A DNA stretch of 64,000 nucleotides from Zea mays. Taxonomy: Eukaryota; Streptophyta; Magnoliopsida; Poales; Poaceae. How positions within the stretch are numbered: position 1 is the first letter of the stretch; the number at the start of each line of letters is the position of its first letter. The notes under the pieces are model-generated. The model was not told the DNA's origin. It saw only the letters and a list, made by a program, of their open reading frames with translations, and ran no database searches. Of the stretch, positions 1 to 10,030 are shown piece by piece. Where the stretch lies: assembly GCF_902167145.1 (NCBI RefSeq), contig NC_050102.1, positions 6,014,850-6,078,849 of the forward strand. Reading direction: 5' to 3'. A program made the position numbers and the translations under genes.

Positions 1-1
1 G

Positions 2-328
2 GTATCACCGCACGCTAAATTACCTGTTCCAAACGATGAAGATTATAACTTAGACCCGGACACATATGACGGAGAGTTCTTCCAAGAAGATGGGCTCGAA
101 GGGCAATTTGAGATAGACTTAACCGAAGCGATCGGAATGGAAGTAGATATTGAAATGGTTGTTGATGACGAGGATGATGAGGTGCAAAATGAGAATGACT
201 TAGAAATACTTGAAGGCAATGCCAATGACGAAATTACGCCTTCAGATGATGTTGACTATGAAATGGTTCATAGTGATGATGACACTTATGATCCGGCTAA
301 CCCGGACACATATGAAGATTATTTTTAA
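2..328 (+). CDS. C-terminus of TNP2-like CACTA transposase (partial)
   Basis: An open frame enters from the left edge and ends at a TAA at 326-328. The visible 108 residues are strongly acidic, with runs of Asp and Glu (for example DDEDDE) and the short repeated motif DPDTY/NPDTY. This is the usual tail of the plant TNP2-type transposase, the large protein thought to cut the element ends. The catalytic core and the zinc-binding N-terminus lie outside the window. It lies about 100 bp upstream of the TNPA-like gene on the same strand, the normal arrangement for autonomous CACTA elements. No stop or frameshift is seen in this piece. The assignment rests mainly on position and acidity, because the tail is poorly conserved. 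Confidence 0.75.
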   Translation, partial: VSPHAKLPVPNDEDYNLDPDTYDGEFFQEDGLEGQFEIDLTEAIGMEVDIEMVVDDEDDEVQNENDLEILEGNANDEITPSDDVDYEMVHSDDDTYDPANPDTYEDYF

Positions 329-431
329 TCGATGTAATGCTATATTTCATTTATTTTGCATATGTTTCTAAATACATATTTTTTTATCTGTGCTTAATTG
401 TTTACTCTTAATTGCAGGTTGTTGGACAAAG

Positions 432-2421
432 ATGGTGGGCGGTGGGACGAGGACGAGGAGGGGGAGGGGGAGGGGGAGGAGGAGCACCCGTAGGACGGAG
501 GAGGAGGCGCAGCAGGACGACGCCGTACAGCAGCAGGTGGAGCAGCAAGCCGCTGTCGATGCGGCGCAGCAGGACGACGACGACGACGCCGCTCAGCAGG
601 ACATCTCAGGTTCTGGCTCCTCAGGTTCGAGGAGTATCTACCTGCGAGGTCCCACGAGCCTACCTAAGCGACCCATACTTCGTGACAGACGTCCGCTGAT
701 ACGACCCGATGGAGAGAGGTAGGTAACTTTAGATGTTGTTGCTGCTTTTTCATATTATATGTTCAAATTAATAATAGAAACTAATACTTCATCTTAATCA
801 CTTCGACAGGTCTTGGATGGTTTTGGAGACTGCAGGGGGTCACGACCGCAACCCCAATGGCATCCTCGGCCTTCTATGCCGGGAACACTTTCCTGGACTT
901 GTCGAGTACGCCGGAGTGACGAGCCCAGCATACACCTTCGACCACTACGCCGTCGCCCCTGATGCAGTAGATCGGGACGGCAGACAATTCAACAACAAGG
1001 CGGAGCGGGTGAAGCAAGAGCTGTGGGTAAGTCTTCCTCGCACTATATTGTTTAATAAGTCGCATTTGTTGCATATTCTTGAAATAATGTATGGATACAT
1101 CGTCTTTGTATGTAGGATTTCTTCAGGTGCGATGCTGGATACGAGGCCAGGGCGGATGTGGTGTCTACGACGTGCTGTAAGAAGCTCGTCGTGGACATGC
1201 ACTACGAGGCGCGCATCCAGGCCATCGTCACTTACCACGGCTCCGTCCTTGGGGAGAAGGTGAACAAGAAGGACGCCCGAACCATGTCATTGACTGCGGA
1301 CCAGTACTTGCAGGTAAATACAAAACTTTATTATTGGTACTAAATATGCTTATTCTTATCTTCTGATATGCGGTGTACTTATATTTTTTTAGATGATTCC
1401 TCATTGGTGCGCCGCGCATCCTGAGTGCTGGGAGAAGATGGTGCAGAGGTGGTGCTCGGCTGAGTGGGACGAGGCGCACAACGCTAGCCGGGAACGACGT
1501 TTGCTGATGCAAGGTCCCTCCCACCATCAAGGCAGCCGCAGCCTGGGCAAATACGCGGAAGCATGGGTACGCGCTCTTTTTTATTTAGGTATATAACTTT
1601 CGATTAGACATGATTTCTAACCATATCGTTGGTTTTCTCGCAGTCGGCGGCACATGGTGGCGCGCCTTGCTCCACGTTCTCGGCATATGCCATGGCCCAC
1701 AAGGGGAAGGCGACGTCCGACGTCACCTACAACCCGGATGACGGGCCCGAGGCGTACACCAACCCCGCCATCCACAGCCGACTCAGTGAGTACACCGCCA
1801 TGGCCAAGGAGGTCCATGGGCCAGATTACGATCCGAGGACCGAGGACATCGACGGAGATGTCCTCATGAGGGTCGGAGGAGGCAAGAGGCATGGGCGGTA
1901 CTGGATTGCTGACGGGGCAATCGACTCGTCCTCCACTCCCACTCTCTCTCAGGTGCGAGCAAGGAGCACGAGCGCGAGCCCAGCCATACGACCTCGGCAG
2001 GACACCTCACAGCATCGTATCCAGCAACTCCAGGTTATTCCTTATCTATTCATCGTTCATTGATTTTTATATATCTGTTCTTTGCATTATCGTAACATTA
2101 GGGCGAAATATTACAGACTCAGCTAGATGATGAGAGGAGGCAACGTGAGGAGCTGGAGAAGAGGATGGCGGAGATGTTCGCGTACATGCAGAGCCTTGGC
2201 GTCGCACAGGGTCATGCTCCACCACCTCCGTTGTTCCCTGCAGCTGACCCTACAGAGTTCACTACTCCTGTGAGTATCAAAATTTTAGTACTGCATGATA
2301 TTTATTCATATGTTCTCACACATACAATCTTTTCTCTGTGCAGGGTCAATCGGCGGCGTCGAACAACCCTCATGCTTCGTCCAGCCCTTCGCCGAACCAG
2401 TCCAGATGCCCACCTCGTTGA
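432..2421 (+). CDS. TNPA-like protein of CACTA-1 (plant transposase Ptta/En/Spm type), seven exons
   Basis: I could join seven exons with GT-AG borders and matching phase: 432-718, 810-1026, 1116-1313, 1393-1566, 1644-2033, 2117-2269 and 2344-2421. The joined frame is 1497 bases, 498 residues plus stop, without an internal stop. The start is the ATG of MVGGGTRTRR; an upstream ATG at 390 is in frame but probably leader. The N-terminus is a low-complexity Arg/Gly and Gln/Asp region. The middle (HYEARIQA, CCKKLVVD, a Trp/Cys-rich block MIPHWCAAHPECW) and the block DVLMRVGGGKRHGRYWIADGA match the family of plant CACTA second proteins. The end carries a short helix (DDERRQREELEKRMAEMFAYM) likely to oligomerise. 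TNPA-type proteins bind the subterminal repeats and bring the ends together. A homologous 3' portion is present in CACTA-2 at 47571-48271. Exon borders are inferred by eye. Confidence 0.85.
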
Positions 2422-2710
2422 TGATCTGTTTTGTGATGATCCAGACTTACCTTTATGAGTGTTGGTGATGTTAGTTAAACTTTATCTTGTGAGATACTTG
2501 GTGATGTTAGTGATGACGCAGACTTATATCTGTTTTGTGATGATTCTTACTTATATTTGTGAGACTTTAGTGAGACTTTGTGATATATATGGTGTTCATG
2601 ATAAATGTGTTCATTCTGTGATGTGATTGATATATAATGTGATGTGAATCATATATATCTTTTGTTTGTTTGGATGGAACAACAAAAGCAAATAAAAAAG
2701 GGACATTCTG

Positions 2711-3360
2711 GTCACTTTGCCGAGTGTAACACTCGGCAAAGGGGCGCTTTGCCGAGTGCTATGACCATGGCACTCGGCAAAGAAGGCAACCTGGGAACCG
2801 GTAAAGCCATCTTTGCCGAGTGCTGACAATGGCACTCGGCAAAGAAGGAAACCTGGGAACCGGCAAAGACATCTTTGCCGAGTGCCATTGCCAAGGCACT
2901 CGGCAAAGGGACTGGCAAAGGGGCCCACTGGAGGGTTCTTTGCCGAGTACCTGTCCAACAGACACTCGGCAAAGAAGCCTCCTTTGCCGAGTGCCTACTA
3001 GAGCTCTCGGCACAGGGACTGGCAGTGGGGCCCACTGGGTCAGTCTTTGCCGAGGGCCTCTCGAGCAAACACTCGGCAACATTGACCTCTTTGCCGAGTG
3101 CCACATACGACACTCGGCAAAGGATCCGTCACCGTTACTTGGCGCCGTGACGGTGACTTTTCTTTGCCGAGTGCCATTTGGCACTCGGCAAAGTCTTTGC
3201 CGAGTGCCCGACAAATAGTACTCGGCAAAGAGGCTGTTGCCGATGTATAGTTCACCGAGCGTTCTTTGCCGAGTGTTACACTCGCAAAGCATTTGCCGAG
3301 TGTAAAATTGCCTTTGCCGTGTGTCTGAGACACACGGCAAAGGAGCTGATTCCGGTAGTG
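2711..3360 (+). repeat. 3' subterminal repeat array of CACTA-1
   Basis: Many copies of TTTGCCGAGTG and its complement CACTCGGCAAA, often paired as inverted repeats 10-25 bp apart, occupy this stretch and end at the terminus. In CACTA elements these are the binding sites for the TNPA-type protein. Several unit differences (TGCCGAGGG, TCGGCAACA) show mild decay. All the long open frames over this stretch, on both strands, are by-products of the repeats and not genes. Confidence 0.92.
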
Positions 3361-4430
3361 CACGATATAAAAGCTCTTTGTCGAAAGTCGACAAAATCAC
3401 TCGACAACGCTTCTTTATCAAGTGTTTTTCTCGACACTGGCAAGAGCTTCTTTGTCGAGTATTTTTTCGACACTAAGCATTTTTTGCCGGGTGTTTTTTC
3501 GACACTCGACAATAGCTCTTTTATCGAGTGTTTTTTTCGACAATAGCTCTTTTATCGAGTGTTTTTTCCGATACTAGACAAAGTTTTTTTTTGTTGAGTG
3601 TATTTTTTTACACTAGACAAATTTGAATTTGTGAAACGATCTCGGATGGAAAACCCACGAAAATGATAGTTATAGGTCTTAAAATGTTATGAAACTTTGT
3701 AGTTGATAACTTTTTAATTTGAAATCATCTAGTCATGCAAAACTATATTTGAATTTAAAATTCGAATTTTACAAACGACCTCGGATGAAAAAAACCGACA
3801 AAAATGAAAGTTGTAGGTCTGAAAAGGTTATTTAACTGTATAGTTGACAACCTTTTGATTTGTAAGTTTGAAGTTTTCAAATTGAAAATTCAAATTTTGT
3901 AAACGATCTTGGATGAAGAAATTACTAAAATGAAAGTTGTAACTCTCACAGAGTTATGCAACTTTGAGTTAACAACTTTTCATTTGAATTTATTTAGTGT
4001 CTTAAACAATCAATTTACTCTTGGATTATTATAATACTCAGGGAAGGAAAATCGTAATATAAACATAAGTGAGGTAGAAGTGAAGTGGTAGAGTAGGTTA
4101 TGCTCGAGAGAGATTTGCGAGTTTGAATCCCACCTGCTGCGAAACACGTGAATTCAGCTCAAAAATGGTAGAGAAATGGGTAGGACAATGGCGTTGGTTG
4201 GGGGTTGTCCCCTAATTAATGTTTTCCTATGTTTTCCAGATTTTTAGCAATTTTTATTGCCGGGTGCTTTTATTTGCCTAGTGTTTTTTACACTCGACAA
4301 AGGGTTTGCTGATAAATTTTTTACCGAGTGTTCGTTGTTGAGTGTAATACTCAATAAAGGCTTTGCTGAGTGCAAAAAGATCTTTGCCGAGTGTCTAGTA
4401 CACTAGGCAAATAAGGCGAGTTCGGTAGTG
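3361..4430 (+). mobile_element. CACTA-0: 3' end of a second, older CACTA element
   Basis: Directly after the CACTA-1 terminus come diverged subterminal repeats (TTTGTCGAGTG, CACTCGACAA), then AT-rich DNA, then further repeats (4255-4410) and a terminus TTCGGTAGTG at 4421-4430, the inverse of CACTACCGAA. The following triplet is ATT. This end differs from CACTA-1 both in the terminus and in the TCGAGTG form of the repeats. The simplest reading is that CACTA-1 landed in the subterminal array of this element; its left part would be outside the window. Side-by-side insertion cannot be excluded. Confidence 0.72.
3629..4010 (+). repeat. Three diverged tandem repeats, about 130 bp each
   Basis: Three units begin near 3629, 3763 and 3891. 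Each has GAATTTKRYAAACGAYCTYGGATGRA followed by AAAATGAAAGTTGTAG-like sequence and an AACTTTTGATTTGAA-like block. The units sit between the two blocks of subterminal repeats of CACTA-0. No coding frame is present. Confidence 0.7.
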
Positions 4431-4433
4431 ATT

Positions 4434-4636
4434 TATTAGAGATGGCCAAACAAGCATGGCACTTTACGCACAATATTATTGGAAACTGTTAGTAATCGTA
4501 CGGTGTCATGCGAGCACTACTGACTAGCCATCAGTCGAGACTCGAGATAGGACACTACAACACCTAATTGCGTTGTACATACCGGTGACAATCTAGGCAC
4601 TATTTTAAGAGCTTAAAAATCCATATCATCTTTAAG

Positions 4637-4672
<36 letters not shown>

Positions 4673-5266
4673 AAACATGAACATCCATAGCAATATAGAG
4701 TAGATTTATTATATTTAAAACAATAACAAATCATAATTCACAATAACATGTGCACATAACAATCACATCTATCGATCACCAGTTGGTTTAAGTCGTGTCT
4801 ATATTGGAACCGGACCACCGACACATGTGTGCCTGTGCCCGAACGCATAGCAACGGTCTTTAGATTTATTGGGCCAACACTCCCTAAAAAGCTAGCACAT
4901 TATGGGTTACATCCTCAACCATATAAATCATGCTTGTCCAACTAGAACACACAATGTGGGACTATTCCCAACAATCTCTCTGTCTGCTCATACGACACGC
5001 CCATCTAGGCCGTGAGGCCGCGACACACGCCTCCGAACGCATAGCAGCAGGCTTTAGGTCTGTTGGGCCAACACCTCACCCTCAAAAAGCTAGCTCATTA
5101 GGGGTTACACTCTCAACCATATAAACCATGTTGCCCACCCACAACACACAATGTGAGACTATTCCCAACAGTCTAATATTGCCATGCACGTGCATGCCCA
5201 TTGTGCCAGGGTGGCGGTCTAGACACGACATTGGGCCACGTGTCGTGTCGACACGAACACTATACA
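4434..5266. other. Non-coding AT-rich DNA with a microsatellite and a direct duplication
   Basis: The stretch holds a TA dinucleotide run at about 4639-4669 and a diverged direct repeat. The block 4855-4976 (GAACGCATAGCA, then TGGGCCAACAC, then ACACACAATGTG and GACTATTCCCAACA) recurs at about 5034-5170. No coding frame is supported. Confidence 0.6.
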
Positions 5267-5384
5267 TGTTTGGTTTGTGGCTAACTATGTCACACTTTGC
5301 CTAAGGTTAGTCGTTCGAATTGAAGAACTAACCTTAAGCACAAAAGTGTGACAAAATGTGGTAAATTAGACAGCGAACCAAACA
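5267..5384. mobile_element. Small MITE with TGTTTGGTT termini
   Basis: The ends are TGTTTGGTTTG and CGAACCAAACA. The inner parts are also inverted: CACACTTTGCCTAAGGTTAGT against ACTAACCTTAAGCACAAAAGTGTG. The 118 bp therefore fold into a hairpin. I could not define a clean target duplication, so the superfamily is left open. Confidence 0.65.
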
Positions 5385-5480
5385 GGCCCATATATGGATC
5401 ATGTTGTGCTGTGCCGAAACACCATTGGTCAGTGTCGACCATTTAGCATGACTCACTTGACCATCTATATCCTTTATTAT

Positions 5481-5772
5481 AGGATTGTTTGGTTAGGTTG
5501 TGGTTGCGAAAAAACTATTATGAGCTGTGAGCATTGAAAAAGGTACTATAGGCTATGAGTTGTAAAAAAGCTAAAATTCACTAAAAGTTATTCCATATAT
5601 TTGCAAAGTTCTTCAATTGGAAACAGCTAAAAGCATGTTTATATATGCTTTTATTTTGTGCTATGAAAAAGCCGGTTTTTGGAAAATTGCTGGCTGGATT
5701 TAGCCTTTTAATTTGTTTTTTTGGTTATTGAGGGCAAAAGCTATAACGAAAATCCAAACCAAATACACCCTA
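5481..5772. mobile_element. MITE-like element with GTTTGGTT / AACCAAA ends
   Basis: The left end reads AGGATTGTTTGGTTAGG and the right end CCAAACCAAATACACCC, imperfect inverted repeats 290 bp apart. The interior is AT-rich and has no coding frame. This is the look of grass MITEs. The target duplication is not clear. Confidence 0.55.
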
Positions 5773-5774
5773 AG

Positions 5775-6003
5775 GATTTAGCGATTGTTTACAGAGTCGA
5801 AAGCGAGCTAGTAGTCCTTTGTTCATTAACGTTAGGTCTTCCTCACTATCGCGATCCCTTCTCGATGAACAGAAGCGAGCTCACTAGCTAGGGTTCTAAG
5901 GAGGAATCCGCTTCTGTATGGCCCTAATGCAGGTAATAGCAATGTGTCATTTGCATTCATCCCATGCTGCTAACTGCCATAAACCCTAACAACGTCACTG
6001 TAA
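5775..6003. other. Non-coding spacer
   Basis: Mixed-composition DNA without a supported coding frame, repeat or terminus. Confidence 0.4.
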
Positions 6004-6376
6004 CACTAATATAAAAACCTTTTTTACAAGTTCCTCATTTTCCCTGGACCACCGTTTATTATAAAAATAGCCGATCAATTTTACCAACGGCTCGATTAAA
6101 AAACCGCTTGTAAAAATAAGTTTTTTGGTTGCTTAAGAAATTCACTTATGAAAATAAATTATTTTTATTACAAGTGGCCCTCTTAAACAACCGCCTGTAA
6201 AAATAGGTATTTTTACATGTAGTTTCTTAAGAGAACCAATTGCAAAAAAAGGACCAGCAGCACATCAGTCCACCAAAAGACCCATTATGAATATAAAATC
6301 AACCAATGACGACTCCTCTCTCGTAACCCTAGATCAGAAGTCTTCACGGTGTCGTCACTTCCCTTTTGTAGTAGTG
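6004..6376. mobile_element. Possible non-autonomous CACTA-like element
   Basis: The stretch starts CACTAATATAAAAACC and ends CCCTTTTGTAGTAGTG, so both ends have CACTA-type termini. The interior has repeated inverted motifs such as ACCGCTTGTAAAAATA and TTACAAGTGG near both sides, like subterminal repeats. The flanking triplets (TAA on the left, TCG on the right) do not match, so the borders may be slightly off or the copy old. No coding capacity. Confidence 0.45.
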
Positions 6377-6894
6377 TCGTTCACAAACCATATGCAAAAC
6401 TTATTGCCCCGTGATCACATTTAATCATTCATGGCACTATAAAAAGAGAATATTTCTGTGCAATCAATCATATTGGTGCAAGCGTACAATCAAGCTATAT
6501 GAACCATCAAATCAAAATCCAACAATGACTATTATTTTATATTTAATCATTCCTCCTAAAACCTAGTGCCTATTTTACATTTAACGCCTTCTATATAAAA
6601 CCGTTGGATCTATATTGAATACTCTGGATAGTTTAATTGCATGTTTACACCAAATGTGTGATTGACAGGATATGTTCCCCTATAAGAGATGTTACATTTC
6701 CTAACAGTTTGTTTGTAAGTGGCTGACAGTTGGAATGACTTCTAATATTTCTCCTCAAGTTGCCGATGCATGGTTTTTCGGAAACAATTTTCATCTATCA
6801 CAGTTGCTTTATCTTATAGGAGAGGCAAAGAACCCCATCGATCTTGACTATATAATAATAGCTGCAGGTACTGTACAAATCGTTGAAAGGTCTA
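6377..6894. other. Non-coding AT-rich spacer
   Basis: I see no coding frame with gene-like composition, no RNA gene and no repeat terminus here. Confidence 0.4.
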
Positions 6895-7012
6895 TAACCC
6901 CCTTTGAAATGTAGCTAGGAAGTTAGAAATCATATACGAATTTTATAGAAATCAGTTCGTTTTTTAGTAAAAACATAGGAAACAGGATAAAAATCCCGCA
7001 TTTCAAAGATGG
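6895..7012. mobile_element. Short MITE-like hairpin with CTTTGAAATG termini
   Basis: The ends read CCCCCTTTGAAATG and CGCATTTCAAAGATGG, an imperfect inverted repeat about 115 bp apart around an AT-rich centre. Superfamily not assigned. Confidence 0.5.
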
Positions 7013-7060
7013 CCTCAATGTGCAAACAAAGCCTAGAACCGCTGCCAATACGTCCCCTAA

Positions 7061-7343
7061 GAGCATCTCCAACAACGTGACCTATAAAAATGCCTTATAA
7101 TTTAAAAATAAGTAAATTTTATAGAATTTAGGGCACCAACAAAACACCCCGCTCCAACAGTAAAGCCCCAAATCTAGATTATAGGGCAGCCCACTACGGT
7201 GTAGTATATTTGAGGCACTTGAGATGGTGCCCTATAGTTTTTTGACAAAATTTGTTGAATTGAGGCACTGGTGGAGTGGTTTTTCCTGTGTAGAGCCCTA
7301 TATTTCGATTTGAGGCATTAGTTTAAGGCATTGTTGGAGATGC
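7061..7343. mobile_element. MITE with GAGCATCTCCAACA termini
   Basis: The left terminus GAGCATCTCCAACAA and right terminus TTGTTGGAGATGC are nearly perfect inverted repeats. Inside, GCCTTATAATTT/GCCCTATAGTTT-type and GAGGCACTTGAG motifs recur. This terminus is common in grass genomes. No coding frame. Confidence 0.75.
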
Positions 7344-8082
7344 AGTACCCGTTTCGGTTAGCAGATGTTAAATACAATATCATTTCTTGTAAGCCAAATT
7401 AAATAACCTAGCAAATAGCGACAAGCACAGCACTAGCAAATGACTTTAGCCAACAACTCATGGCCTTGTCGTTCCTCCTCCTAAAACCTGTCCCAAAATT
7501 CTTTCAAATGGTTACATACATCGATAGAGAAAGTAGAATCCAGTGTGTGCCAAGGCGCCAAGCAACAAAAATAAGCGCATCCTACTATATAACACTACTG
7601 TCATCCAATTTGTCCATAAGCACAGCACAGTCGACGACAGCAAGACAAATGCTACGGCCATCAATGTCTGCAGTAAGATCTGTGTAGCTACTACCTGGCC
7701 AATGGTGCCTCACATGGCAATGCAACGGCCGGAGATGCAATATGCAGCAAGCAATGCGGACACTAGCTACAAGCATGCCAATAATCCGATTGTCACAGTT
7801 CGTGGTCCTGCAGGCCATCAAAAGCTAAATTTTTTCGTACAATCATGCCCAAAAAATTGGCTGCTGTTTGTTTCAGTGTGCCAAACTTTGGTTGGCTGTG
7901 AAAGACTGCGATTCTATAGAGTACTTCGTCGTTTTTTCGCAGTGGCCGAAGCATGCGCGGATGCGCCCGAAATTGGCTTTGCCTGTTTGTCCTCTGCTGT
8001 GCAACTTGGCAGCATTCTATTGCTTGCAATAAATGCCGTCCGTCCTTCGAAAAAACGTGTCCAACAATTCACCATATGTTAA
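7344..8082. other. Unassigned sequence between MITE and long-TIR element
   Basis: A plus-strand frame without stops covers 7543-8082 (179 codons), but the translation shows no domain, no composition typical of a protein and no recognisable promoter. I treat it as chance. The DNA is not recognised as any element. Confidence 0.4.
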
Positions 8083-8135
8083 ACTAAAACACTATTTTGT
8101 ACTGTTTTGTACAGTAGATAACAATGTTTGCGGAG

Positions 8136-8690
8136 TGTTGGCGCCGATCTGAGTGTCAATCACTGCGATGAGTACCTGCGGCAGCTGTAGAGGCGTGGAC
8201 GATCCGCGACCTGGCGCAGAGGATAGGGTTTCTACTCGACGAGCCAGACGGTCCGCGTCTAGTAGCCGTATGGTCCGCGCGTACGCAGAGGCGACGGAGT
8301 TCGCTAACAGCACCTGGATTTCGCTCCATGGAGGGATCCCGTCGGGGACGAGAGATCCTAGGGTTTGTCTTGGGATCGGCAGGACACCCAAGACGCCTCA
8401 AAACGACGTAGAGCCGGATAGAGATGAAAAATAGAGGGAGAAATTTATGTTATTGTCTACTCACAGGGCAAAAGGTAATGAGCTGAAGACAAATTGATTG
8501 TTAATTTGATCGATTATTGGTTGTTCAATCGGCCATACCCCTTCAAATATATAAGGGGAACCCGCGAGATTAGAGGAATACACATGCGAGGAGATAGGAG
8601 TTTAATCGCATGATCTGATTTATTCGCGAACAGTCCACGCCTATGAGCAGATTGTCCGGTCGTGCCCAGTGCCACATATGGTGCTCAACA
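8136..8690 (-). repeat. 3' LTR of gypsy-1 (555 bp)
   Basis: It has TGTT...AACA termini. On its inner side the plus strand reads CGCCCCCTGCCTTTTGG (8693-8709), which on the coding strand is a polypurine tract next to the 3' LTR. The part 8426-8690 matches the right LTR (42985-43277), with several small changes and a block of about 40 bp present only in the right copy. Three GGTCCGCG-type motifs lie in the left third. Confidence 0.82.
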
Positions 8691-8904
8691 CACGCCCCCT
8701 GCCTTTTGGAGAAGCTGGGCGAACCAAAAGCACTGGTGCAGTCTAGAATCAACTCGATGTGATCACATCAGTTCTCTTAAGCGTCTTGCTACATACTAGG
8801 ATGATATTGCTTTAGGAAACAACCGCTTAGCGCTTTGGGCAAATCTTCGCCTTGTAACATTTGCAACATGTAGGTGTTATAGATAGGGGTTTTTAAGCTG
8901 GTGT
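8691..8904 (-). other. gypsy-1 polypurine tract and 3' non-coding region
   Basis: This lies between the 3' LTR and the palindromic MITE. It begins with the polypurine tract (coding strand AAAAGGCAGGGGGCG) and holds no coding frame. Confidence 0.6.
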
Positions 8905-9788
8905 CCTCAGTTTTGGTGGTGTGCTCACCTATACCCTTAGTCGTGTTTTTTGCTCAGTTTTGCCCTTCTGTTCTATAGCACTGGAAGGGTAAAACTGAGC
9001 AAAAAACACAACTAAGGGTATAAGTGAGCACATGTAATATCCAATTTGTAATTTGTTAGAGGTAATATAAATGGAGAAACAATTTCTCTTTATGTGAGTT
9101 TGATCTTTATGCATCATCATATGTGAACACCATGCCCAAAAACAATTAATAAAAATATATACTACCAAATTATGTATCATGCTCGATTTTATTCTGTGTG
9201 CATTTTGTGACAAGAAAATATTAAAGACCAAAAAGGGAATTTAAAACTTAAGAGAGATTCCAAAATTTAGAAAAGAGAAGCAAACAAATATCATGTGAAA
9301 TAAAAATATAAATAATATATAAATATATCCCCAAATTAGAACTTGTCATGACATAATATAATCTGTGGATAAGATTTGCCACAAAACATTTGAATTTGAA
9401 TTTGGAGCTGATTTGAAAGGGAAATGAAAGGAAAATAAAAATAGAAAATAAAAAGAACAAGTGCTGCTGCGCCTGGGCCTCACTACCTCATTTCGGCCCA
9501 CAAACAGAAGTCTACCGCGCAGCCCAATCCCTATTTCCGCGCCCTCTCACCCTGCCACCGACAGTTGGGGGCCCGCGTGCCAGCCACTAAGCTCCCAGGC
9601 ACGCGCGTTGCCTCTGCTCGCACTGGCTCGCTGCCAGGTGGGGACCCCGCGCCAGTGGCCGAAGATGTGGTCCTGTGTTTCTTCCCTCCCGCACGACGCG
9701 CGCGCGTTCAACCGAACGCCGCTCTCCCCTCCGCAAACTCCGAGCACGTAACAGACCAGCCTAAAGCTTCACGTCGCCCACAGGAGGG

Positions 9789-9796
9789 TATATAGG
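9789..9796 (+). promoter_or_regulatory. TATA box of the solo LTR
   Basis: GGGTATATAGGAACC lies in a sharply GC-rich region about 760 bp into the LTR, followed by a C-rich stretch, as expected at the U3/R border of a plant LTR. Transcription would start some 30 bp downstream, just before the duplicated 19-bp sequence at 9840. Confidence 0.6.
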
Positions 9797-9857
9797 AACC
9801 CCCCCTCCTATCGCCTGCTCCACTACTTGCCTCAATTTTAGCCTAAAGCTTCACGTC

Positions 9858-10030
9858 GGATGTTATCGGCGCGTTCCTCGCCGGCACCACTTGCCGCGAC
9901 CTGGTGAGCAAGCTGGGTCGCAAGACCCCCACCAGGGCGAGCGAGCTGATGGACATCACCACCAAGTTCGCCTCTGGTCAGGAGGCGGTCGAGGCCATCT
10001 TCCGGAAGGACAAGCAGCCTCAGGGGAACC
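9858..10030 (+). pseudogene. Fragment of a Huck-type gag gene inside the solo LTR
   Basis: About 170 bp translate on the plus strand to a peptide containing GAFLAGTTCRDLVSKLGRK and EAVEAIFRKDKQPQG. This is nearly identical to residues of the Huck-like gag encoded on the minus strand at about 34245-34075, differing by single changes such as DIAT/DITT. It is preceded by a 19-bp sequence (9840-9858) that is a direct copy of 9758-9776. The fragment has no start or end of its own and sits in the presumed R/U5 part of the LTR. It is a captured piece, not a gene. Confidence 0.85.

Larger units (their letters stand above)
1..3360 (+). mobile_element. CACTA-1: 3' part of an autonomous CACTA (En/Spm) DNA transposon
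   Basis: The element runs from before the window to the terminus GATTCCGGTAGTG at 3348-3360, which is the inverse of a CACTACCGGAATC end. It contains the end of a TNP2-like gene (2-328), a complete TNPA-like gene (432-2421) and a 3' subterminal array of TTTGCCGAGTG/CACTCGGCAAAG repeats (2711-3360). Gene order and terminus are those of grass CACTA elements. The base triplet after the end is CAC; the matching left target copy lies outside the window. The left terminus is also outside, so total length is unknown. Confidence 0.93.

Noticed and set aside
2611..3546. Many long open frames on both strands over TTTGCCGAGTG repeats
   Set aside because: They arise because the repeat unit lacks stops in most frames. 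Translations are repeats of LCRVP, FAEC or TRQR and are not proteins.
4075..4150. tRNA-like stretch with a GAGTTTGAATCCC box
   Set aside because: It resembles an internal B box, but I could not fold an acceptor stem or anticodon arm. It lies inside CACTA-0. No tRNA gene claimed.
7543..8082. 179-codon open frame on the plus strand
   Set aside because: No domain, no protein-like composition, and MITE-rich surroundings. Likely chance.
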